Positions 6,924 to 14,916 are shown, numbered from the stretch's first letter. The stretch is DNA of 32,707 nucleotides from Solobacterium sp. (GCA_017433125.1 JAFRHT010000050.1:1-32707), one strand, 5' to 3'. Made by a program: numbers and translations. The notes: generated by a model not told the origin, from the letters alone.

Positions 6924-6945
6924 AATGCCGTCATATGACGGCATT
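6924..6945 (-). terminator. Hairpin after the GNAT gene
   Basis: A perfect 22-bp inverted repeat, AATGCCGTCA/TATGACGGCATT, 4 nt past the stop at 6949, followed on the minus strand by TATAAATT. The U-tract is weak, so this is an imperfect intrinsic terminator. Confidence 0.55.
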
Positions 6946-6948
6946 GTT

Positions 6949-7470
6949 TCAGTTCTGGGGATAATAGATGTATTCGTAGCCGGTCTGCGGTTCCACCCGG
7001 TATGAACCACCGTCCCAGCGCATGACATCTGCCTGGAACGCCCGCATCTGCCGGAAGCCGGCATGGGTCAGCATCCGGCGGGCATGACTGTTGTCCCTGG
7101 ATACATAGGCATATACAGCCCGGCACCAGCCCCTTCTGTATACTTCCTTCAGCAGGATGCCCAGTGCCTGTGTGCCATAGCCTTTGCCGGTCTCGCTTTC
7201 CCGGATAACCACATCCAGTTCCGCGTCCCCGTCATCCTGGCGGGTCAGTTCGATCTTGCCGATGAGAACAGCCTCCGCGTAAATTCCAAAACAGACAAAC
7301 GGCTGGCCGGCGTTGTTTCCGGTGCGGATAACTTCAAGATACCGGGCCGTCTCCTCCTGTGGCAGCGGGACCGGCAGATGCACCAGGCAGTAGCGCTGAT
7401 TCACCTGCGCGTACAGGTCATTCAGTGCTGTGCTGTCCTGAGCCGGGAACGGCTTCAGCTTCACTGTCAT
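6949..7470 (-). CDS. GNAT-family N-acetyltransferase
   Basis: 173 residues with the GNAT fold. The acetyl-CoA pyrophosphate loop is visible as ESETGKGYGTQALGILLKEV (about residues 91-110), and ARRMLTHAGFRQ near 132 is the usual motif B region. It transfers an acetyl group to an unknown amine, often a peptide N-terminus or small molecule. The start codon overlaps the stop of the S9 peptidase (ATGA at 7467-7470), so it is translationally coupled as the last gene of a Nudix-peptidase-GNAT operon. Pairing with a peptidase hints at peptide or amino-acid derivative handling, but that is inference. Confidence 0.88.
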   Translation of the reverse strand: MTVKLKPFPAQDSTALNDLYAQVNQRYCLVHLPVPLPQEETARYLEVIRTGNNAGQPFVCFGIYAEAVLIGKIELTRQDDGDAELDVVIRESETGKGYGTQALGILLKEVYRRGWCRAVYAYVSRDNSHARRMLTHAGFRQMRAFQADVMRWDGGSYRVEPQTGYEYIYYPQN

Positions 7471-9431
7471 TTCGTATGCTTCTCAAACCATTCCGTAATC
7501 TCGTTGAGACGTCTGAGCCGGTGGACCGGCTTGCCGGAACGGGACAGTTCGTGATTTTCCCCGTGGAAGATCACCATGCGGGTCTCCACACCCTTGTTGG
7601 CCAGGGCCTGCATCATCTGCATGCCTTCCGGCAGCGGGCACCGGTAATCCTCGTCGCTGTGGATAAACAGCGTCGGGGTAACGGCGTTCTCCGCGTATTT
7701 CAGCGGCGAATGATCCCAGAATTTTTCCGTGTCACGGTACGGGTTCTGCACATCATTCTGATCCGTGCCGAACCAGAGCCCGATATCACTGATGAAAGCC
7801 ATCGATACCCAGTTGGAGATGGAGCGCTGGCTGGCTGTGCAGCAGAACCGGTCTGTATGGCCGATAATCCAGTTGGCCATGAAACCGCCGTAGGAACCGC
7901 CGGTCATGCACACCCTGTCCTGGTCGATACACGGATAAGCCTGCAGCACCGCGTCCGTGAAGTCCATCAGGTTCAGGTAATCCACATACCCGTATTCCCC
8001 GCGGATATCCGCGAAGGCATCCCCGCGGCCGTCGCTGCCGCGGATGTTGGTGAAGAAGACAATGTATCCCTTGCCGGCCCAGACCTGCATCTCGTGGAAG
8101 AAGTTCTCGCCGTAGACCCCGCGCGGGCCGCCGTGCACATCCAGCACGGCCGGATATTTTTTCTTCGGATCAAAGTCCTGCGGCAGCAGCACCCAGCCCC
8201 GCAGCTGCTGGCCTTCACTCTCATAGTCCAGGACCTGCGGCGCAGCTACATAGGTGTCCTGCATCAGCGGTTTGTTGTGCGCAGTCAGACATTTGACCTG
8301 TTTCCCTTCCCGGGTGCACTCATAAATTTCCATCGGGCCGCTTGGATCGGTCAGCACAAAGGCAATCTTCTTGTCTGTCGCATCCAGCATGGATACCGAA
8401 CCGCGGGCCCGGTAGAGAACCTGGTGTTCAAAACTGCTGTCATAAGCCCAGATTTCGGTGTGGTCCTGCTCGGTCGCCAGCGTGATATACGCGTCATCCA
8501 GCACAGCTGCCTGTTTTCCGCCGCCCAGCACGGTATCGCCGGAAACGGTATTGTGCAGGGTCCGTTCCGGCTTTTTGATGCGGATGGCCTGTCCGTCCTT
8601 CAGTTCAGTGAAGGCTTCGGTTTCCAGCCGGCCGTATTCCTTGTGATCCGAGGCAAAGGCAAACAGCCGGCCGTCCATCACAAACGGCTCGGACCAGTGC
8701 AGATCCTTTTTCTTGTATAATGTGCGGACTTTCATCGTCTCCGCATCCAGCGCGTAAACCCTGTTTTTGCGCTCCAGCTTCATCTTCCGCTCGGTTCCGG
8801 TCCAGTAAACCATACCGGCCTGGACCCGCCAGTTTTCCAGATCAAAGTACGGCGCGGTAATCCGCCTGATCCGCAGTTCCGGATCCGTCTGCACAATGAA
8901 TAATGCCCTTCTGCGCCCGTTGACAAAACCGGCCCCGTTGGCCCAGTACGGCAGTTCATCGATGACCTGGTAATCCTTGCCGGCTTTTATTTCCTGCAGC
9001 TTGGCGGCTCTTTCTTCCGCGCTGTCCAGGTATGTGTCCGGATCCGCCGCAATGATCACGGCCGTGGCGGCATAGACACCGGCCTTTACCTTCTTCATTT
9101 CCTGCAGGGCCAGCGGCAGCTGCAGCCACGGCATGGCCTCGCCGCCGGTCACGTCCAGCCGGAACAGTTCGCACATGCCGGCTTCTTCCGCCTCGGTGCG
9201 CCGCTTCAGGATCAGGTGTGTGTCATCGTCCCAGCCGACAATTGCCGCGTCAAGCGAGGCTGTCAGCTGCTTTGGTTTGCCTTTTTCGATCAGCCAGATA
9301 TCGCGGCGGTATGTGTTCTTCTTCACATCGCAGCAGGCCAGTTGGTACGCCAGATACCGGCCGTTGGGGCTGTACTGCAGGTTTTCGATAAAGCGGTACT
9401 TAAGCAGATCTTCCACCTGTACGGTTTTCAT
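7467..9431 (-). CDS. S9-family serine peptidase (acylaminoacyl-peptidase/dipeptidyl-peptidase type)
   Basis: 654 residues: an N-terminal beta-propeller of about 390 residues (repeats such as SPNGRYLAYQL) and a C-terminal alpha/beta-hydrolase. The catalytic triad is about Ser513 (GGSYGGF), Asp595 (SDEDYRCP) and His627 (ENHELSRSG). No signal peptide is visible, so it should cleave short or modified peptides in the cytoplasm. The ATG has a GGAGG site and overlaps the Nudix gene's stop (ATGA). The end overlaps the GNAT gene in the same way. The length is normal for the family. Whether it prefers acylated or free N-termini cannot be read from the sequence. Confidence 0.92.
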   Translation of the reverse strand: MKTVQVEDLLKYRFIENLQYSPNGRYLAYQLACCDVKKNTYRRDIWLIEKGKPKQLTASLDAAIVGWDDDTHLILKRRTEAEEAGMCELFRLDVTGGEAMPWLQLPLALQEMKKVKAGVYAATAVIIAADPDTYLDSAEERAAKLQEIKAGKDYQVIDELPYWANGAGFVNGRRRALFIVQTDPELRIRRITAPYFDLENWRVQAGMVYWTGTERKMKLERKNRVYALDAETMKVRTLYKKKDLHWSEPFVMDGRLFAFASDHKEYGRLETEAFTELKDGQAIRIKKPERTLHNTVSGDTVLGGGKQAAVLDDAYITLATEQDHTEIWAYDSSFEHQVLYRARGSVSMLDATDKKIAFVLTDPSGPMEIYECTREGKQVKCLTAHNKPLMQDTYVAAPQVLDYESEGQQLRGWVLLPQDFDPKKKYPAVLDVHGGPRGVYGENFFHEMQVWAGKGYIVFFTNIRGSDGRGDAFADIRGEYGYVDYLNLMDFTDAVLQAYPCIDQDRVCMTGGSYGGFMANWIIGHTDRFCCTASQRSISNWVSMAFISDIGLWFGTDQNDVQNPYRDTEKFWDHSPLKYAENAVTPTLFIHSDEDYRCPLPEGMQMMQALANKGVETRMVIFHGENHELSRSGKPVHRLRRLNEITEWFEKHTK

Positions 9432-9976
9432 TTCTTTTCCTCCTGTTTTTTCAGTTCGATAAGCTTGAAGGTCATGACAATTGTTTTGGCATCGGTAATC
9501 CCGCCGTCCATGACGGCATCCCGCAGTTCATCCAGGGACATCGAGGCAACCTCCAGATATTCATCCTTGTCCAGCTGCTGGCCGGTATACGCGCCTTTCC
9601 GGCATGCGTACATATGGATGATTTCGGAATCATACGCGCCGGTCGGCACCATCTTTCCGAGATACCGGAAATCGACACCCTCGTACCCGGTTTCCTCGCG
9701 GATTTCCCGGGCCGCCGTAGTTACCGGGTCTTCTCCTTCTTCCCGTTTGCCGGCCGGGTATTCGATCATCAGGCAGCGCTGGGCATAACGCCACTGGGTC
9801 ACCACAAAGAACCGTCCCTCTTCGTCCTCCATCGCAACCGCCACGCCGCCGGGATGGTCCACCACGACCCGCAGGGCATGATTTCCCGAGGGCATCAGGG
9901 CATCATCCTCATACACCTTGACAACCGGGCCTTCGTAGCGCAGCCGGCGGCTGCATGTTTTTTCGATCAGTTCCAT
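9428..9976 (-). CDS. Nudix hydrolase, ADP-ribose pyrophosphatase-like
   Basis: 182 residues with a full Nudix box: Gly76 followed by the glutamate-rich REIREETGYE at 90-99. YPAGKREEGEDP and the later PTGAYDSEIIHMYAC are typical of the ADP-ribose/sugar-nucleotide pyrophosphatases of the NudF group. It would hydrolyse an ADP-sugar to AMP plus sugar phosphate. I use the ATG at 9976 because AGAGGA lies 8 nt upstream. The in-frame ATG at 10006 overlaps a TATAAT box, so it is most likely in the promoter. It is first in a three-gene operon with overlapping stop and start codons. Confidence 0.88.
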   Translation of the reverse strand: MELIEKTCSRRLRYEGPVVKVYEDDALMPSGNHALRVVVDHPGGVAVAMEDEEGRFFVVTQWRYAQRCLMIEYPAGKREEGEDPVTTAAREIREETGYEGVDFRYLGKMVPTGAYDSEIIHMYACRKGAYTGQQLDKDEYLEVASMSLDELRDAVMDGGITDAKTIVMTFKLIELKKQEEKK

Positions 9977-10004
9977 GTCAGTTATCCTCTGTTCTATATG
10001 GATC

Positions 10005-10010
10005 ATTATA
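10005..10010 (-). promoter_or_regulatory. -10 box for the Nudix-peptidase-GNAT operon
   Basis: TATAAT on the minus strand with weak upstream -35. Initiation about 9998 leaves a leader of about 20 nt containing the AGAGGA ribosome site. Confidence 0.5.
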
Positions 10011-10026
10011 GTACAGAGGCATAGAA

Positions 10027-10051
10027 AAACCCGGAATCAGGATCCGGGTTT
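10027..10051 (-). terminator. Terminator after the VanX-like gene
   Basis: Minus strand: AACCCGGA, loop, TCCGGGTT, then TTTTC, immediately after the stop at 10055. Confidence 0.88.
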
Positions 10052-10054
10052 CTT

Positions 10055-10768
10055 TCAGATGATCATGCTTTCCGCTTCTTCCGGGGTAAAGATGCCGGCA
10101 TAGCAGGCCGGTCTGCCGGTCACTTTTGACCAGTTGCGGTCCCCGGTTTCATAGTGCCACCACTCACTGGCCAGGTTGGTGAAACCGGCTTCGGTCATGA
10201 TGTGGTACAGCAGCCGGCGGTTGTCCCGGACCGTTTCATCTGTATCGTTCCGTTCAAACCAGACTGTTTCCGTACGGTCTGTAAAGGCATCAAATTCCGT
10301 GCCCATGGCCAGCAGTCCGTCCGGGCCGGCAATGGTCAGGTCAACTGCCCCGCCGGTGGTGTGGGCCGGCGGATATGTCCTGTCCGCCACCGGGTCCGCC
10401 ACAAACTGCGATATGAACTCCGCCTGCTCTGCCGCGCTCTTCCCTGCCAGATGAAACTCTTCAATAATCACATCCCGGTAATAGGTATACAGTTCCTGCT
10501 GCAAGGCAAAAGGCCGCCACGCATCCCAGATGACAAAGCGGTATCCTTCCGGCAGAAGTGCCTTCGCTGTTTCCAGCATGTCCGCCGCCTCCCTGCGCAG
10601 CAGGCAGTCCTGATACCCGCTGCGCATGCCCAGGGCGGGATACATCATATGTATTTCCAGCCTGTCATCAGGCACGATCCGCACGAGCGGGCTGTCACAG
10701 AACTGCGGTTCTGTTTCCGCGTGCATCTGTCCCGGCGCGGGTATGGGTCTGTTCAGCCGTTCGTCCAT
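10055..10768 (-). CDS. D-alanyl-D-alanine dipeptidase (M15D, VanX-like)
   Basis: 237 residues of the zinc D-Ala-D-Ala dipeptidase family. Key residues are in place: Arg85 (DAWRPF), zinc ligands His136 and Asp143 (HTTGGAVDLT), and Glu202 with His205 (SEWWHYE). No signal peptide, so it acts in the cytoplasm, splitting free D-Ala-D-Ala. No vanH, vanA or vanRS genes are adjacent, so recycling of the dipeptide fits better than glycopeptide resistance. The ATG has a GGAGG site and lies 2 nt after the stop of the lipoprotein gene, so both are co-transcribed. Confidence 0.92.
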   Translation of the reverse strand: MDERLNRPIPAPGQMHAETEPQFCDSPLVRIVPDDRLEIHMMYPALGMRSGYQDCLLRREAADMLETAKALLPEGYRFVIWDAWRPFALQQELYTYYRDVIIEEFHLAGKSAAEQAEFISQFVADPVADRTYPPAHTTGGAVDLTIAGPDGLLAMGTEFDAFTDRTETVWFERNDTDETVRDNRRLLYHIMTEAGFTNLASEWWHYETGDRNWSKVTGRPACYAGIFTPEEAESMII

Positions 10769-10770
10769 GC

Positions 10771-11997
10771 TCAGTCCTCCACGGTATCCAGATAATAATA
10801 CTCCGTGCGGTTGTACATGTTTTTGATCAGCACCTGTCTGCCCAGCGCGTCATATTCGTGGCTTGTCTGCATCATCGTGCCGTCATAGTTCAGATAATAC
10901 TCCGATATGATCCGGCCGTCCTGGTACAGCATTTCCGAGGTCATAGTCCCGTCACTCTGCACCACGGTATACCGGGACAGTTTTCCGTCCTCGTCGTATT
11001 CGAAATATTCATCATAATCCGTGCCGGTACCGCCCATCCGGTGGGCAACCCGTTCCAGCTGCTTTTTCTCTGCGTCGTGGTAAATTCTTGTGATTGCTTC
11101 ATTCATGCTGTAGCAGTCCGATTCCTGCATGACCTGGTTGCCCCAGCTGTCATAGGAATAATTCATCGTGCAGGTACCGCCGGGGCTTTCCGACCTGGTA
11201 TAGGTCTGTCTGCCCTCGGCATCATATATCTCGCGGGTCTTGGTCCGGCTGCCGTCATAGCTGCTGACCGTGTCATAGGTGATGACGGTATTCTTTCCTT
11301 CTTTCTTGCGCAGGAAATTCTCGTAATTATATCCGTACGGAATACTGTAGGTCTCCATCAGTTCCGGAATGCCGAGCTTGTCCGTAACCGTGCGGACCGC
11401 AGGTTTGTTGTAATCGGTAAACTGGATGTATTCCCGGGAACCGTCATCATAGAGCTGTTCTTCTGACAGCTTCTGCCCGCCTTCCATGTACGTCACCGAA
11501 TGCACCAGGGTGCCGTCCGCGAGATACTCCGAGGCACTTTCCAGATATTCGGGCTGGTCCTCATAGCTCCGGTAGACTTCCTCGGTCATCACAGTGCCTT
11601 CGTCATAATATGTTTTTTCCGTCCGGGTGCGCACTTCCATGCCATTGCCGTACTGTTCGAAGTAGTGTTCCTTTACGGTGACCGCCAGCCCCTTTTCATT
11701 ATAGGAATATTCATAATCCGTCTGATACGCATACGTATAATCCCCGTCATAACGGTTAATGATCCGCACCGGGGCAAACATGATGCTCTTGATCAGTTCA
11801 TAGTCCTTCTGCAGGATCTCCTCATCGGTCAGGCGGTCGGAAAGAAACTGATACGCTTCCGGGTACTGGCCTTCAGCGATCATGGTCATAAAGCGGTCGT
11901 GCACTTCCTGTCCGGTCATTTTTGCCTGGCCGCCCCCGCTTCCCGTACACCCGGTCAGCAGGGCAGCGCCAAGCAGAATCATTATCTGTTTTTTCAT
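10771..11997 (-). CDS. Lipoprotein with YD/antitoxin-like tandem beta-hairpin repeats
   Basis: 408 residues. A signal peptide with lipobox (LLTGC, Cys17) predicts lipid anchoring outside the membrane. After a helical segment of about 60 residues, the rest is many degenerate repeats of about 20 residues (for example YDAEGRQTYTRS, YDSWGNQVMQES, YDALGRQVLIKN). These resemble YD/RHS or MORN-like beta-hairpins and would form a long beta-sheet or wrapped surface. No catalytic motif is seen. A GAGGTGAGAGG ribosome site and a TACAAT -10 (12017-12022) precede it. It leads a two-gene operon with the VanX-like dipeptidase, a pairing I cannot explain. Confidence 0.8.
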   Translation of the reverse strand: MKKQIMILLGAALLTGCTGSGGGQAKMTGQEVHDRFMTMIAEGQYPEAYQFLSDRLTDEEILQKDYELIKSIMFAPVRIINRYDGDYTYAYQTDYEYSYNEKGLAVTVKEHYFEQYGNGMEVRTRTEKTYYDEGTVMTEEVYRSYEDQPEYLESASEYLADGTLVHSVTYMEGGQKLSEEQLYDDGSREYIQFTDYNKPAVRTVTDKLGIPELMETYSIPYGYNYENFLRKKEGKNTVITYDTVSSYDGSRTKTREIYDAEGRQTYTRSESPGGTCTMNYSYDSWGNQVMQESDCYSMNEAITRIYHDAEKKQLERVAHRMGGTGTDYDEYFEYDEDGKLSRYTVVQSDGTMTSEMLYQDGRIISEYYLNYDGTMMQTSHEYDALGRQVLIKNMYNRTEYYYLDTVED

Positions 11998-12016
11998 GGC
12001 CTCTCACCTCATTTTC

Positions 12017-12022
12017 ATTGTA
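12017..12022 (-). promoter_or_regulatory. -10 box for the lipoprotein-VanX operon
   Basis: TACAAT on the minus strand, 19 nt before the ATG, with a Shine-Dalgarno between. Inverted repeats lie between this promoter and the divergent cobalamin operon (12028-12095: GGACA...TGTCC and CGGGCAG...CTGCCCG), of unknown role. Confidence 0.5.
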
Positions 12023-12155
12023 GACGGACAGCAAAAGAAAAGCACCACCCGTGCGGGCAGTGTCCGGCTGTTTTCCGCCGCTGCCCGGCTGCGCCTGCGT
12101 ATCTCTTTCCTAAAATGCTAATCTGCGGTAACATGACAGCGGAAATATATCGGAA

Positions 12156-12325
12156 GGACCCGGGTGGGATGAGAGGTGAAAACCTCCGGTCATCCAGAAT
12201 AGGGAAACAGGTGAAAGGCCTGTACGAACTCGTCGCTGTAAGCAGTGCGGGACATGCACGATGCCATTGGGAAACCGAGAAGGCGCATGTCTGATTCCTG
12301 CGAGTCAGAAGACCTGCCCGGGATC
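12156..12325 (+). promoter_or_regulatory. Cobalamin (AdoCbl) riboswitch
   Basis: The aptamer's conserved blocks appear in order: AATAGGGAA, CAGGTGAAAGGCCTG, CGTCGCTGTAA, GATGCCATTGGGAAACC followed by GAGAAGG, and GTCAGAAGACCTGCC. The outer P1 helix pairs GGACCCGGG near 12156 with CCCGGGATCC near 12317. Downstream (12360-12395) is a long hairpin with stem GAAAACATG/CATGTTTTC. The ribosome site of the next gene can pair with the TTTTCC just before it, so control is probably translational. The two downstream genes are a DUF4430 protein and an ECF S component, consistent with corrinoid uptake shut off by sufficient B12. Confidence 0.93.
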
Positions 12326-12432
12326 CGGACGTGAACCACGAGAGCCTGGCCATCACGTACCGTCCGAAAACATGTTTTCATGTTTTCTGTACGGCCCGGC
12401 CTCATGGGTTTTCCTTCAGGAGGATAGAAAAC

Positions 12433-12858
12433 ATGGAACAAAAGAAATCTTACAAACCGCTGATTGCCCTGCTGTGCCTGCTTGTGTGCGCATGCGGGCT
12501 GTATTTCTTCTGGCAGAGCAGGAAACCGGCTGTCACGGAAGGGGCCAAGGCAATCACGATCGAAGTGCTCGACAACGAGGAAAAGACCACTTCCTATGAA
12601 CTGCATACCGATGCGGAGTATCTGAAGGGTGCCATGGATGAACTGGCAGCCAAGGACAGCACCTTCAAAGTGGAGGGCAGCGACGGGGAATACGGTTTCT
12701 TCATTGAGGCTGTCAACGGCATCACCGCTGACTTCGAAACCGACAAGGCTTACTGGGCCATTTACGTCAACGATGAATACGGACAGTATGGCGCAGACCA
12801 GCAGCCGGTCAATGACGGTGATGTCTTCCGTCTGGCTTACGAAATCTCCACGTACTGA
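12433..12858 (+). CDS. DUF4430 (transcobalamin-like C-terminal domain) surface protein
   Basis: 141 residues. A hydrophobic N-terminus (residues 9-28, LIALLCLLVCACGLYFFWQS) acts as signal anchor; VCAC could serve as an imperfect lipobox with Cys at about 21. The extracellular part has the DUF4430 pattern: ITIEVLDN at the start and YWAIYVNDEYGQYGADQQPVNDGDVFRLAYE at the end, which is similar to the C-terminal domain of animal transcobalamin. It probably binds a corrinoid and hands it to the adjacent ECF S component. An AGGAGG site precedes the ATG, within reach of riboswitch control. Cobalamin binding is inferred from domain and regulation. Confidence 0.88.
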   Translation: MEQKKSYKPLIALLCLLVCACGLYFFWQSRKPAVTEGAKAITIEVLDNEEKTTSYELHTDAEYLKGAMDELAAKDSTFKVEGSDGEYGFFIEAVNGITADFETDKAYWAIYVNDEYGQYGADQQPVNDGDVFRLAYEISTY

Positions 12859-12864
12859 TCTTTC

Positions 12865-13371
12865 ATGACGGATACCGGACGGGCGATCCGGCGGATTGTT
12901 TTCATTGCTTTTCTGACGGCAATCCTGGAAACCGCCAAATTTGCCCTGAATGCCATTGCCAATGTGGAACTGATCACCCTGCTGATCATCATCTTCACCC
13001 GCCGGTTCGGGACCCGGATGATGCTTGCGGTGTGTCTTGTTTTTACCATGCTTGAATGCATGTGGTGGGGCATCAGCATCTGGACGGTCACATACTTTTA
13101 TGTCTGGCCGATCCTGGTGCTGCTCGTGTACGTGTTCCGGAAGATGACCGCTGCTTTGTCATGGGCCATCCTGTCCGGGGCCTACGGACTTGTCTTCGGC
13201 GCCCTCTGTTCCTTTACCACCCTGGTGATTGCCGGCTTCAGCGCGGCCGTATCCTGGTGGATCGCGGGGATCCCGTATGACCTTGTCCACTGTGTCTCCA
13301 ACTTCATCATCTGCCTGTTATTGTTCCGGCCGCTTACCGCGGCCCTGGACCGCATGCCGATCCCGCTGTAA
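12865..13371 (+). CDS. ECF transporter S component, predicted corrinoid/B12-precursor (CblT-like)
   Basis: 168 residues with about six hydrophobic segments. The opening TAILETAKFALNAIANVELITLLIIIFTRRFG is the pattern I associate with the CblT-like ECF substrate-binding subunits. It would work with the shared EcfA-A'-T module, which is not in this window. It starts 6 nt after the DUF4430 stop without its own Shine-Dalgarno, so translation is probably coupled, and both are under the cobalamin riboswitch. The exact substrate (cobalamin, cobinamide or a lower-ligand precursor) is not settled by sequence. Confidence 0.82.
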   Translation: MTDTGRAIRRIVFIAFLTAILETAKFALNAIANVELITLLIIIFTRRFGTRMMLAVCLVFTMLECMWWGISIWTVTYFYVWPILVLLVYVFRKMTAALSWAILSGAYGLVFGALCSFTTLVIAGFSAAVSWWIAGIPYDLVHCVSNFIICLLLFRPLTAALDRMPIPL

Positions 13372-13376
13372 ATCCT

Positions 13377-13404
13377 TTGACTAATAAAGATTTATCAATA
13401 TACT
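13377..13404 (+). promoter_or_regulatory. MATE gene promoter
   Basis: TTGACT (13377-13382), 16-nt spacer, TATACT (13399-13404). It begins 5 nt after the ECF gene's stop. Initiation near 13411 gives a 60-nt leader. Confidence 0.8.
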
Positions 13405-13425
13405 TTATATGGAAAAGTGATCATG

Positions 13426-13455
13426 GATACTCATGAAACTGTGAGTATCTTTTTT
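13426..13455 (+). terminator. Terminator-like hairpin in the MATE leader (attenuator or operator)
   Basis: An 8-bp perfect stem, GATACTCA/TGAGTATC, with an 8-nt loop, followed directly by six T. It lies about 15 nt below the predicted start site and 5 nt above the AAGGAG ribosome site (13461-13466). It would stop readthrough from the cobalamin operon and also act on the gene's own transcript. The same palindrome could bind a regulator. Confidence 0.7.
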
Positions 13456-13470
13456 ACGGAAAGGAGTCCT

Positions 13471-14838
13471 ATGGCCAGAGATTTTACCACCGGCAAGCCG
13501 ATGAAGGTTATCTTCACGTTTGCTGTACCGATGCTGATCGGCAATGTCTTCCAACAGCTGTATTCGACCGTCGACTCGATCATCGTCGGCAACTTCGAGG
13601 GCAAGAACGCGCTGGCTGCCATCAGCGGCAGCATGTCCGTTCAGTTCCTGATCCTGGCCATTGCCTTCGGCTTTACTGCCGGCATGTCCGTCGTCATTGC
13701 CCAGACCTACGGGGCCAGGGACTACAAGCGGCTCAAGAAGGTCATGTCGACCGGGATCATGTTCATCATCGGGCTGTCCATTGTGCTGGGCCTGACCGGT
13801 GTCATCATCTCCCCGCCGCTGCTGCGGCTGCTGGGCACGCCGGATGAGATCCTGCCCCAGGCAATCCTGTACCTGCGCATCATGTTCATCGGCATGCCTG
13901 CCTCCTTCCTGTACAACTACTTCGCGTCCATCCTGCGGGCGATCGGCGACAGCAAGACCCCGCTGTACTTCCTGATCATCGCCTCCCTGACCAATATCGT
14001 GCTGGACTACGCGTTCGTGGCGTTCCTGGGCTGGGGTGTCATGGGTGTGGCGGTAGCCACGGTCATGTCCCAGATTCTCAGTGATGTACTGTGCTTTATC
14101 TACATCAACAAGCGGGTGGAAATCTACCAGCTCAAGCGGGAAGAATATGTCTTTGACCGGAACATCCTGAGCGCCATCATCAACTACGGTCTGCCGGCTG
14201 CCATCCAGCAGTCAATCATCTCGGTGAGCATGATGTTCGTGCAGAGCTTCGTCAACTTCTTCGGCGCCGACATGATGGCCGCCTTCGGCGTCTCCAACCG
14301 GATCGAGGGCTTTGTCACTATGCCGATGATGAACCTGGCCATGGCGCTGTCCACCTTCGCAGGCCAGAACATCGGTGCGGGCCTCGAGAAACGGGCCATC
14401 AACGGCATCAAGGCCACAATGATCATGCAGGCGGTCTTCTGCGGCATCATGGCATTTGTCCTGCCGGTGGCAGCTGTCCCGCTGATCAACCTGTTCGGCC
14501 TTGCGGATGATCCGAACGTGATCGCCCTGGGCCGTCTCGGTATCAGTTTTGCGGCAAGGTTCTATGTCATCTTCGCCCTGTTCCAGACCCTGAACCAGTT
14601 CCACCGCGGGGTCGGCGACACGAAGTTTTCCCTGGTTGCCAGCCTCTTCATGATCGGGGTCCGCATCCCGGTCACCTACATCCTGGTACATATTGTGCAG
14701 CTGGGAGAGATCTCCATCTGGATGGGCATGGTCAGCGGCTGGGCAGCCTCCCTGCTCATCAACAGCCTGCGGTTCTTCTCCGGCGGCTGGCGCGGCAAGG
14801 CCTACATCCAGGTAAAGCGGGCAGAAGCAGACGCATAA
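13471..14838 (+). CDS. MATE-family multidrug/sodium antiporter
   Basis: 455 residues with twelve predicted membrane helices. The start (TTGKPMKVIFTFAVPMLIGNVFQQLYSTVDSIIVG) is diagnostic of the MATE family. The two halves show the internal similarity usual for MATE proteins, and the length is standard. It exports organic cations or other compounds using an ion gradient across the cytoplasmic membrane. The ATG at 13471 has AAGGAG 4 nt upstream, rather close. An in-frame ATG at 13423 would add 16 residues but overlaps the leader hairpin and lacks a good ribosome site. The gene has its own promoter and a terminator on each side. Confidence 0.93.
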   Translation: MARDFTTGKPMKVIFTFAVPMLIGNVFQQLYSTVDSIIVGNFEGKNALAAISGSMSVQFLILAIAFGFTAGMSVVIAQTYGARDYKRLKKVMSTGIMFIIGLSIVLGLTGVIISPPLLRLLGTPDEILPQAILYLRIMFIGMPASFLYNYFASILRAIGDSKTPLYFLIIASLTNIVLDYAFVAFLGWGVMGVAVATVMSQILSDVLCFIYINKRVEIYQLKREEYVFDRNILSAIINYGLPAAIQQSIISVSMMFVQSFVNFFGADMMAAFGVSNRIEGFVTMPMMNLAMALSTFAGQNIGAGLEKRAINGIKATMIMQAVFCGIMAFVLPVAAVPLINLFGLADDPNVIALGRLGISFAARFYVIFALFQTLNQFHRGVGDTKFSLVASLFMIGVRIPVTYILVHIVQLGEISIWMGMVSGWAASLLINSLRFFSGGWRGKAYIQVKRAEADA

Positions 14839-14845
14839 TACCGAT

Positions 14846-14873
14846 AACGGTCAGGGTACTGACCGTTTATTTT
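14846..14873 (+). terminator. Terminator of the MATE gene
   Basis: AACGGTCAG, loop GGTA, CTGACCGTT, then TATTTTT, 7 nt past the stop. Confidence 0.93.
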
Positions 14874-14916
14874 TGGGTATAGACTTTTAAAAGAAATCAT
14901 TTTATTTATTTGTTAT

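Noticed and set aside
6924-6945. Perfect palindrome after the GNAT gene considered as an operator
   Set aside because: It sits directly behind a stop codon and ahead of an AT-rich tail, so a terminator fits better, though its U-tract is weak.
7359-8720. Long plus-strand open frame opposite the S9 peptidase
   Set aside because: It is the complement of a well-supported peptidase gene with triad and ribosome site; the translation lacks domains and has no credible start.
1-11997. vanY-like and vanX-like genes considered as a glycopeptide-resistance cluster
   Set aside because: They are about 10 kb apart on separate transcripts, and no vanH, ligase or two-component genes are present.
12190-12606. 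Minus-strand open frame across the cobalamin riboswitch
   Set aside because: The region is explained by the plus-strand aptamer and the DUF4430 gene; the frame has no ribosome site.
14212-14691. His/Asp-rich minus-strand open frame within the MATE gene
   Set aside because: Complement of membrane-helix codons in a clear exporter gene; no start signals.
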